IMG/VR virus record: IMGVR_UViG_3300043431_000067
Coordinates: 1 to 24,459 of that record
Reading direction: 5' to 3' (one strand)
Length of the DNA: 24,459 bases
DNA from: a virus
This document shows, in pieces, positions 6,448 through 14,000 of the stretch; positions within the stretch are counted from its first letter, which is position 1, and each line of letters opens with the position of its first letter. The notes below the pieces were generated by a model that saw only the letters and a program-made list of their open reading frames with translations, had not been told where the DNA came from and did no database searches. The position numbers were made by a program, and so were the translations under genes.

Positions 6448-6720
6448 ATGAATTTTGGACAAGCATTAGAAGCAATGAAATCTGGTAAGAAAGTTTGTAG
6501 AGGGGGTTGGAATGGGAAGAGTAGGAAGCGTATGTTTCTTTTTCTAGTTCCTGGTAGTCACTTTGTTGTAAATCGTCCTCCTCTTTTAGGTATCTATCCT
6601 CCTGGTACAGAAGTGCCCTATCACGCGCATATAGATATGAGGACCGCTCAAGGGGATATAGTTCCTTGGCTTTGCTCTCAAACAGATATGTTAGCTGAGG
6701 ATTGGATGATTATTAAGTAA
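6448..6720 (+). CDS. tad2: Tad2-like anti-Thoeris protein (DUF2829, 90 aa)
   Basis: Matches the DUF2829 family: MNFGQALEAMKSGKKVCRGGWNG at the N-terminus, FLFLVPG in the middle, and HIDMRTAQGDIVPWLCSQTDMLAEDW (61-86) at the C-terminus. Known members (Tad2) tetramerise and sequester gcADPR signals made by Thoeris ThsB TIR proteins, so the ThsA effector is not switched on. The length is close to characterised homologues, and the conserved Trp21-Asn22-Gly23 and C-terminal block are intact. AAGGAG lies 7 nt before the ATG, one of the strongest ribosome-binding sites in the block. It is the last gene before the operon terminator. The family call is strong; ligand specificity is not visible. Confidence 0.9.
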   Translation: MNFGQALEAMKSGKKVCRGGWNGKSRKRMFLFLVPGSHFVVNRPPLLGIYPPGTEVPYHAHIDMRTAQGDIVPWLCSQTDMLAEDWMIIK

Positions 6721-6727
6721 GCTTCTT

Positions 6728-6763
6728 GGGGGAGGGCATCTTGCCTTTCCCCTTTTTCTTTTT
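6728..6763 (+). terminator. Rho-independent terminator of the early operon
   Basis: GGGGGAGGGCA (6728-6738) pairs with TGCCTTTCCCC (6742-6752) around a 3-nt TCT loop: 11 pairs with two G-U wobbles. TTTTTCTTTTT follows. It sits 8 nt after the tad2 stop. Read on the minus strand the stem has no U-tract after it, so it should stop only rightward transcripts, protecting the convergent late genes from antisense read-through. Confidence 0.88.
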
Positions 6764-6771
6764 ACAGGCCA

Positions 6772-6999
6772 TTATTCTTCCTTACTGTGTAAAAGATATG
6801 CTTCAATACGATCAAGTTTAGCTAGTACAGCTTGATACATATCCCTAAAATCACCTTTACTTACATACTCTTTAGGTAGATTAATTTCTAATTGTTTCAT
6901 ATCTTCTCTTAGATCAGCTTGAGCATCCCAAAGGGTTTTAACAAACCAACCGATAATAGCTGTGATGGCATAAGCACCCCATTTGAGAATCTCTTCCAT
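6772..6999 (-). CDS. Putative holin / small membrane protein (75 aa)
   Basis: Residues about 6-24 (KWGAYAITAIIGWFVKTLW) form one transmembrane helix near the N-terminus. A charged coiled-coil-like C-terminus follows, ending in LDRIEAYLLHSKEE. Small phage proteins of this plan next to an endolysin often act as holins or holin-like regulators in the inner membrane. A TTG at 7017 could extend it by 6 residues, but ATG 6999 has GGAAGGA 8-9 nt upstream and overlaps the stop of a 15-codon mini-frame (TGATG). It is the last clear gene of the late block. The holin call rests on topology and position only. Confidence 0.65.
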   Translation of the reverse strand: MEEILKWGAYAITAIIGWFVKTLWDAQADLREDMKQLEINLPKEYVSKGDFRDMYQAVLAKLDRIEAYLLHSKEE

Positions 7000-7046
7000 C
7001 AACGCATTCCTTCCCAAGACAAAGAATAATGATTATTGTCGTCCAT
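6999..7046 (-). pseudogene. Remnant of a second endolysin C-terminus (15 codons)
   Basis: Reading minus from ATG 7046, 15 codons give MDDNNHYSLSWEGMR and a stop. The endolysin upstream ends KDFNHFSLSHEGMK: from the Asp onward 9 of 13 residues match, including the metal-binding His and the C-terminal EGM. The fragment starts in a TAATG overlap with the DUF1353 stop and ends in a TGATG overlap with the holin. It looks like the tail of a former M15-type endolysin gene that once directly preceded the holin, kept as a short coupled frame. It may still be translated. Confidence 0.6.
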
Positions 7047-7420
7047 TATTCTTCTTTTCTAAGCAGTCGTCGATAAAATGCAACAGCACGGTGCATCATT
7101 CTTACTCTTAATGTAGGCATCCCTATGCTCTCCATTGCCTCCCTAAAGAGATTGTCTGCATCTTCTCTTGGGATGGATTGGGTGTCACAATAATAGTCAT
7201 GTAGTACGGCTGGACGATGGGCGGTATTACCTGTAAACCAATAGGCAAAGGGTAGGCGAGGTACAGAGGCAAAGTCACAAGAATAACCGGTAGGTACAAC
7301 ATGCATATTTCCCTTCTTATCTTCGTAAACAAGCTTATCCCAAAGTCGCCATTCTCCCTGACCATTATTAGCTAGGTCATCTACCAACTCTACTCTTAGA
7401 GGTGTTAAAAATCCGTTCAT
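7046..7420 (-). CDS. DUF1353 family phage protein (124 aa)
   Basis: Recognised by CDFASVPR (48-55), HRPAVLHDYYC (68-78) and REDADNLFREAM (85-96), the three conserved blocks of DUF1353, a family common next to phage lysis genes. Conserved Asp, His, His-Asp and Asp suggest a metal site, but no activity is established that I know of. The start overlaps the endolysin stop (ATGA), with GAGGGA 6 nt upstream. It is the full length of the family. Its place between endolysin and holin suggests a lysis-associated or late structural role; that is inference. Confidence 0.85.
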   Translation of the reverse strand: MNGFLTPLRVELVDDLANNGQGEWRLWDKLVYEDKKGNMHVVPTGYSCDFASVPRLPFAYWFTGNTAHRPAVLHDYYCDTQSIPREDADNLFREAMESIGMPTLRVRMMHRAVAFYRRLLRKEE

Positions 7421-7755
7421 TTCATTCCCTCGTGACTCAAACTAAAATGGTTAAAGTCTTTGAACCTTCCACCCCAAGTACCTCCTTGAAGCTCCCACCA
7501 TTCTCCTAACTCTTTATAACCCTTCTCTCCTTGAAGGTACACACCCTCTCTAAAGAGATTAAGGTCAATAGCTAGCCTAATCTTATGGCAGGATTTAGGA
7601 TGTCCATAACGTACTTTGGATTCCCCTATCTCTCCATGTACTCTGGGGTCTCTATAGGCATCCCCTAGTGTCACTTCATATCCAAGCTCAAAAGCCCTTG
7701 CAATGAGGGTGGCAACCATCTGAGCAAACTTCACTTGTTTCTGTCTAAGCGTCAT
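7417..7755 (-). CDS. Endolysin, M15-type (VanY/L-Ala-D-Glu) peptidase (112 aa)
   Basis: Zinc peptidase that cuts peptidoglycan peptides for lysis. Visible ligands are His57 and Asp64 in SCHKIRLAIDLNLF and His103 in DFNHFSL, with the conserved GDAYRDPRV (31-39) carrying the Arg of the family. GGTWGGRFKDFNHF is the usual end of the single-domain phage form; no separate wall-binding domain or signal peptide exists, so export depends on a holin. A TTG at 7776 would add 7 residues, but ATG 7755 precedes the family-like start and has AGG 9 nt upstream. It overlaps the preceding gene by 11 nt and DUF1353 by 4 nt. Confidence 0.9.
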   Translation of the reverse strand: MTLRQKQVKFAQMVATLIARAFELGYEVTLGDAYRDPRVHGEIGESKVRYGHPKSCHKIRLAIDLNLFREGVYLQGEKGYKELGEWWELQGGTWGGRFKDFNHFSLSHEGMK

Positions 7756-8014
7756 CCCCAATGACCTTTCCCTCAAATTTCCAAATATTCAACCAAGATA
7801 GCCAAGGGCCTCTCTTCTGATTTATAATTTTCTGTTCTTCTGTAGGTATATACTGTGTTACATTCTTATCTAAATCTCTATGTAGGAAGTGTGGAATATA
7901 GTAAAGGGGGTGTTTTTTAGTTAAGCCAAAATCCTCTCCAAACCTACTTCTACGAATAAGAAGATAACCTCCCTCTTTCCATAGTTTCCTAACTGCATAG
8001 AGGAGACAATTCAC
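7745..8014 (-). CDS. Conserved hypothetical late protein (89 aa)
   Basis: The family is not named. A short amphipathic N-terminus (LLYAVRKLWKEGGYLLIRRSRF) is followed by HPLYYIPHFLHRD and a Trp-rich tail. It is basic and aromatic, with no membrane helix. The start is uncertain. GTG 8014 overlaps the preceding TAG (TAGTG) and has GAGG 8 nt upstream; GTG 8023 would add three residues but has its SD directly abutting. It lies between ejection-protein genes and the endolysin, so it could be a minor virion or lysis-timing protein. Confidence 0.65.
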   Translation of the reverse strand: MNCLLYAVRKLWKEGGYLLIRRSRFGEDFGLTKKHPLYYIPHFLHRDLDKNVTQYIPTEEQKIINQKRGPWLSWLNIWKFEGKVIGDDA

Positions 8015-8478
8015 TACGTCCACCTCTTCATTTTAGTTTTCTGAGTGTGTTCTTCCGCTGGATCATCTGGTTTTTGATTACGAAGATAGGTAGACCAGAG
8101 AGGTAGCATAATATCTTCAATCTCTTCTTCTGGTAGTTTATAAATCCTCCGTAGTTTAATCTCCAATTTCTCCAATTCAGAAGGTTTACTCTTAACAAGA
8201 TCAGGATGTTCTTTGTACATCTTCTGGAGAAAAGTGGGTTGCACATCACTATCTCTTTTACCTGCTGCCCCAGGAAGTCTATCCCAACCCTGTTTTAATT
8301 CCTCAAGTTGTTGGTTAACTTTTTCTTCTAAGCTTCTGATTTGGCTATCTACTACTTGAAGTTTATCCTCTGTTGGGAGAGATTCTTCCGTAACAGGTTT
8401 TACCGGCTCCTGAGCAATACCAAGCTTCTCAGCAAATCTACTGCTAATGGGAATACCAGCGAGAAGAGGGCTTGCCAT
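8014..8478 (-). CDS. Hypothetical late protein (154 aa)
   Basis: Unrecognised. The first 30 residues are low in charge and probably flexible. Residues about 38-66 (DKLQVVDSQIRSLEEKVNQQLEELKQGWD) form a coiled coil, and the C-terminal half is charged and helical. It starts in a TAATG overlap with the 851-residue gene, with GGAG 8 nt upstream, and ends in a TAG overlap with the next gene. The context suggests a minor virion component or ejection-protein partner; no motif proves it. Confidence 0.65.
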   Translation of the reverse strand: MASPLLAGIPISSRFAEKLGIAQEPVKPVTEESLPTEDKLQVVDSQIRSLEEKVNQQLEELKQGWDRLPGAAGKRDSDVQPTFLQKMYKEHPDLVKSKPSELEKLEIKLRRIYKLPEEEIEDIMLPLWSTYLRNQKPDDPAEEHTQKTKMKRWT

Positions 8479-11033
8479 TATTTCTTCTCCATACTCTTAA
8501 GAGGAGGGTTCTTAATACGAGTCTCTACCCATTTGTTAGCTTGAGCAATTGCATTAGACCACTCTAGGTCAGACTTAGGTAGGTTGATATGCTGCTTAAT
8601 CCACTCTTTCTTCCAATACTGTTGGTAGAGGTCCTTAATTTGCTCCTGCTTCATCTGTTTAGCTTCATTCAAAGCACCCTGAGCAATAGCCTTAGAAGCT
8701 CCAGAGGAGCCTCCAGCTATGCTAATATTACTAGTGGGTGCCACTACCTTCCCTCCAGCGAACATTCTAGGAAGTTTCTTAGCAAGAGTAGGGATTGCAT
8801 TAGTTAGGCCAAAGGCAATAAGGGCAGCTTCAATAGCTGGGCCAGCTCCGGGAATATCATGGAGAGCCTCGATATAGCTAATACTTTCAATAGCATCTTC
8901 CTTACTACTCTTCTTCAAAAGAGGAGAGGATTTAAAACCAGTGGAATCAAGAGCAACTCTTACACTATCCATTAGAATCTTTCTACTTTGCTCTCTAACG
9001 TCCACTTGTTGTTTAGGCTGAGGGTTACGAAGTTCTCTAGCAAATTCCGGAGAAATTCCAGATTGTTGTGGAGCAGGTTGAGGTATAGAAAGACGCTCTT
9101 TAGCCTCCGGAGAAAGAGTGGGAATGGTATTATCCGTAGGTTGAATGTTCAGGTTACTTCCTTGTTCCTGTTTACCCAGCATATCCCTAACAATAGTACG
9201 ATAAGTTGGCTCATCAATAGTACCAGCGTCATACAGTTTAAAAGCTTCCTCGGGGGTACGAGCTTCCCATCTGGCACCACCAGCTTCTTCTACTAGAGGT
9301 TGAGCCTCTTTGTATTTTCCAAAATAGGTTTCATAGAAGCCAGCAGAAGCAGCTTTGATGGTCAAACCATTAGCTTTAGCATAGGCTTCAAGGGCAGTAT
9401 TAATGTTCTTCCCATAAGCCCCATTAAAAGCTTCTGCATCCTTACCAGTAAAGACCAATCTACCATCTTCCAAGATATCCATCTGAACATCATATTGACT
9501 CTTTGCTACATTCTGGAACATACTCTTCAAGCCAAAGGCTTTATCGTCCATGTAGTCACTAATCATCTTCTGGACACCAAGGATACCTTCGGAATCCAAA
9601 CCAGTGAGGTCGGACTTGGCAATCTCTCTGAGGTTCTGAGTAATAAAGAGATTCTTGGATTTGCTCTCTGTAATCTCAGGAAAAGCTTTGTTGTATCCAG
9701 CAATAATTTCCTTGAAAGGTTTCCAATCTTGATCCTTCTTAGCGGAAGCTACTCCAGCAGCAATAGCTTTACTGGACAGGTCATTAGGTTGTTGTACAGT
9801 GGGAATATTTCTTTGGAATGCCGGGGTCTTGAACATCGCATTGAAGGTATTAGAGAGGAAATCATCAATAGCTTTTAGATTACCTTCTCCCAATATAACC
9901 CCACTAGGGTCAGCCATCTTGAGTTTAGCAAGCATATCAAATTGTTCAGGGTTAACCCTACTACGAAGGTCTTTCTCTTGCATACCCTTCATGATGGCAA
10001 CTTGGTTTCCTACAGCTTTTGCCATATCTTCTCCACTACCCAACTTAGAGAGATTGGCTTCCATTTGGTCAGCAAACTTCCTGAAATCTTCAATCTGTTG
10101 CTTAACCTCTGGTTCATTCCTAATGTTTAGAGGAATACTATTAGGATAAGCCATTTTGGCTTCTTCTAGGATTTGCCTAATAGAATATTGAGTGGCAGAA
10201 TATCCAGCCGTAGGATTATTTTTAAACAATTCTTGCATCTTGACATTAAGTTGCCCCAACATACCATTATGATAGTCAGAAAGCTTCCCACCATCTCGCC
10301 ATTGAAGATAGGTATTTCTATCTATGAATTGTCCAGTTTTAGTAATAGCTTCAGCTTCCTTTACAGTACGTTCTTGCCTACGCACTGCATCAATAGACTG
10401 CATCTTCTGCTCAACACTCATACTAAACCAACCAGGGATATCTTTCTCCCTACCCTCTGCATCAAGATCGCTAATCATCTTTTGATAAGCTTCTCCTTGA
10501 TCTTTCTCCAATTTAGCTTGTTGCTTCATAAAGCTACCGAGGCCAGAAAGCTCCATGTATTTATCAGCAGTTTGAAGCAACTCTTTTTGAAGGAAGGGGT
10601 TACGATTGACAGCTTCTCTAGTGGCGGAGAGGATACGAGTTTGCAGTTGATCCAGACTCATTCTTCCTTGAGCTACTGCATTCTGATAGGTAGAGAGTTT
10701 CTCACTCAAACCTCTGGTATACTGTTCCTGTTCATCAGGAGAGGGGATACCAGAAAGAAGAAACTCTTGCTCACCCTTAACTAACCCCCCTACTTCGACT
10801 CCAAGAGCTTTAGCTTCGTTAGATAGATATCCAGGAGCATTAGTGTTAAAGTAGCTATCTGCTCCCTTGGTCATTTCCTTTTCCAAGTCAGCCATTTGAT
10901 AGCCAGTGTATGCTTCTATTCCCATCTTAGCAGCATCACCTAAGAGACCTACCATAGAATTGTCTTGTACACCCTTACTGACATGAGGCTCTGCCTTAAC
11001 TCCACTAAGGATGGGTTGAAAGATATCAGCCAT
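8478..11033 (-). CDS. Putative internal virion / ejection protein (851 aa, gp15-like by position)
   Basis: A large, mostly helical, Gln/Lys-rich soluble protein. After a short N-terminal segment (MADIFQPILSGV) come long amphipathic helices, then a Pro/Gln-rich linker about residues 640-690, and a C-terminal region with a Gly/Ala-rich hydrophobic patch (about 735-755). Size, late position and pairing with the 1469-residue gene fit the T7 gp15-type internal core protein that forms part of the DNA-ejection tube through the periplasm. I cannot confirm homology by motif. It starts in a TAATG overlap with GAGGTGA upstream, so its synthesis is tied to its neighbour. Confidence 0.7.
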   Translation of the reverse strand: MADIFQPILSGVKAEPHVSKGVQDNSMVGLLGDAAKMGIEAYTGYQMADLEKEMTKGADSYFNTNAPGYLSNEAKALGVEVGGLVKGEQEFLLSGIPSPDEQEQYTRGLSEKLSTYQNAVAQGRMSLDQLQTRILSATREAVNRNPFLQKELLQTADKYMELSGLGSFMKQQAKLEKDQGEAYQKMISDLDAEGREKDIPGWFSMSVEQKMQSIDAVRRQERTVKEAEAITKTGQFIDRNTYLQWRDGGKLSDYHNGMLGQLNVKMQELFKNNPTAGYSATQYSIRQILEEAKMAYPNSIPLNIRNEPEVKQQIEDFRKFADQMEANLSKLGSGEDMAKAVGNQVAIMKGMQEKDLRSRVNPEQFDMLAKLKMADPSGVILGEGNLKAIDDFLSNTFNAMFKTPAFQRNIPTVQQPNDLSSKAIAAGVASAKKDQDWKPFKEIIAGYNKAFPEITESKSKNLFITQNLREIAKSDLTGLDSEGILGVQKMISDYMDDKAFGLKSMFQNVAKSQYDVQMDILEDGRLVFTGKDAEAFNGAYGKNINTALEAYAKANGLTIKAASAGFYETYFGKYKEAQPLVEEAGGARWEARTPEEAFKLYDAGTIDEPTYRTIVRDMLGKQEQGSNLNIQPTDNTIPTLSPEAKERLSIPQPAPQQSGISPEFARELRNPQPKQQVDVREQSRKILMDSVRVALDSTGFKSSPLLKKSSKEDAIESISYIEALHDIPGAGPAIEAALIAFGLTNAIPTLAKKLPRMFAGGKVVAPTSNISIAGGSSGASKAIAQGALNEAKQMKQEQIKDLYQQYWKKEWIKQHINLPKSDLEWSNAIAQANKWVETRIKNPPLKSMEKK

Positions 11034-14000
11034 TATTTCATCACCTCATTAACTTGTTTCAATCTGGGGTCATCGGTATTGTTAAGCATATTTCTCAACT
11101 GCTGCATATACCCGTCATTCTCTGTACGATAGTTATTCAACACATAGAGGGCCAAACTATCCCCAAGGGTCTCTTGAGAACGCTTATCCCACTTTCTAAT
11201 TTCTATGATCATATCATCCTTATACTCTTCAGGAATATTCTGGAGGAATCCTCTTACCCCTTCCCAATATTTTTCAAATTCTTTAGGATCACGAGTGATA
11301 GTAGTCATCAATCTATCATGGATTTCCTTAGACTTCTCTTTGATATACTTCTCTCGTTTACCCTTAACCTTCATCATATCCCAAACAGTACTTTCATAAT
11401 TGGTAGGTATACCAAAGAGCCTACCAATAATCTCACCAGTGGTTTGTACATGACCAAGTTTCTGTCCAGTTTTTGTTAACTGATCTGCAACAAGCGCCTT
11501 ATCAATGTCATTCATTGTACCGGCAAAGGTGAGAACTTTCCAAGCCATAGCTTGATAGTTGGGATCATCTCCTCGAATAGTTGGGATATTGTACATATCA
11601 TACAACGTATTGGCAGTTTGAAAAATACTAGCAGTGGCATTCATAAATGGGAACTTAGGAGCTTTCTCCATATCACCCATAACCATGTCTACCAAACCAT
11701 CTGCAATATCCCACAAGTATACACTCTCTGGCACGGTAGAGGTAAACTTGCCCCAGAAACTATCTGTCTTAGTTCCAGTGAGGAAAGAAAGAGCTTCATT
11801 CATAACATAGTCAGATGCACCTCTTGCATACTTATTCAAGTTCTCATCAGTTTCCTCTGGCATATACTCTTGCATGATCTTATACATTGCAGCACCACCA
11901 GGGACTCCCCACTTGCCATACCAGAAGAGTCTAGCAGCCAAAAGCTTACCTCTCATAGCAGGAGTAAGATCGGGACTACTGAGCATTTGCATGAAACTCT
12001 TATGAGGGATGGCAATAAACTGTGCCATCATAGAGAGCATACCCTCCTGCATAGGCATCATACCTGCTCTGGTAGATGCACCATGTCCCATTCTCCAAGT
12101 AAGTTGTCCAATTTCTGCAACGTGCTCTGGGATATTCCAGTTCTTACCAGGATTCTCTGCCATCCATTTATGACGAGAGAAAAGCCAGAGAATCACTTGG
12201 TTCATCAGTTCAGAAGCATCATAACCTATACTTCTTTGTACCCGAGAGGGGAACATTACAGTCTTTTTAGCTGTCTGAGCAACCTTGGTTGGCATACTCT
12301 GCACCAACTCTTCTGTAGCATCCTTCCACCAACCATGCACCATCTGGTTAGTATCTACAGCTTGCATAATACCAGTTTTCTCTAAAGCAGAAACAATCTC
12401 ATCATACTCTTTTACACCTCTTCTACCTAGAGCATCTACACCACCCTTTATAGGCTTAAGTGTACGCCCCTTTGAAACCATACCTGCCCAAATAGGGCCT
12501 ATTTCATTCAAAGCAGATTTAAGGAAAGTAGGACTAATGCTAGAAAGCTCTAGCAACTGTTGAGGTTGTACCACCCACATTCTCATAGGTCTCATAAAGA
12601 GCCAAAGGTGACTACCAAGAGACTTAACCCACTTAACCGGGAGCATTCCCTTTTCACCAACTTCTCGCATACTGGGAGCAAGTTTAGTAAGGAAACTATT
12701 TTCCAGAGCATCGGCAATAGCACCTAAAGCACCCTTCCAAACCACGTCAGATCGCAGGCTACTAAACTGTTGCATCTCAAGTTGTTTATACACTTGCTGG
12801 GCAGAACGGAACCTAGCTTCCTCTTCTTTTGTCATTCTTCCTTTAAGTCTACCAGGAGAGATGTCAGTAATTTGGTCAGGAAACTTCCCACCAGTGAACT
12901 CTCCATAATCCTTTACAAACTGCTTCCTAGCATGCTCCATGTAGCTACCAAAAGCCTCTAAGCGAGAAAGAGACATAATAGCTTTAGTTTGGGAAACAAG
13001 AACATCCTCTACTTCAGTCTCTCTATTTAGACCAGGAAGCTTCCCACCCCTCTTCTGATGTTCAGCAAAATACTGTTCATACACTTTACTATCGAAAATA
13101 ATCTTATCCTCGATATCTTTTCTCTCATCACGGTATTCGTAGCTGTGTTGCGGATTGTCTTGTCTCTCCCTATCTCTAAGAATTTCAGCTTCCTTCCTAG
13201 TCTTTGCCATAGCAACAGCTTGACGATAATTCGGAAGCTCTGCTTCTGTAATTTTGTTTCCATCTACTCTCAGATTCCTAGGTTGTTTCTCAACAACAAA
13301 CCACTCTTTGTATTTTCTAGTGATGTATCCAGGAATTTTATTCAAACTACCAGGATGTACAGGGCCAAGCTGATTACTACCTATTCTAGCATAATTGTAA
13401 AGATCATCCCCAATCTTCACTGCATCGTGTAGTTTAACAACAGGAATAGTAGGATCGTGATCTACTACACTTCTAGTTGAAAAATCCCAGACCTTCTTAA
13501 TAGGGGTGTCTGTAGGAATAGTTCTTGTAGCAAAACCAAGTCTCTCTCCGGTAGGAGAATAGAGAGTTTCATATCCATCTTTTTCTAGGGTATATCTGAA
13601 CTTTCTATCAGACATATTGTAAAGATAATCTTCAATACGTCTATAGCCGAGATATGAAGCATACAGGTTTTGAGAATCTTTAGTAGAAAGCTCAGGATGT
13701 TTGGCTCTTACGTCAGAAAGCCTCCAAACACTACCAGTAGATTCTCCCTCACGAAGAAGAGAGTTCAGTTGTACTTTATGATGAGTCTTTAATACCAAAT
13801 CTCTCTGAGCCTCTAGAAATACCTGTTCCACTCTAGCTTGCTTCCAAGCAGATTGTGCTCCGATAGAAGGAACCCAAGTCTTCATTCTCATAAAAGAAGG
13901 CCAAATCCAACTACCTACATCAGAGCCAGCTAAACGAGAAACATCCACCCCCCAAATATCTGTCTTAAGTGCATTTTCCCCAAAGACAAGATGTTCCAAA

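Noticed and set aside
7019-7045. Imperfect A+T-rich inverted repeat (AATAAT/ATTATT) before the holin as a terminator or operator
   Set aside because: The stem is weak and interrupted, with no T-run; the bases are better explained as the endolysin-tail remnant.
11552-12385. + strand open frame (about 277 codons) inside the large ejection protein gene
   Set aside because: His/Ser/Ile-rich translation typical of an antisense shadow; no start signal and no coupling to another gene.
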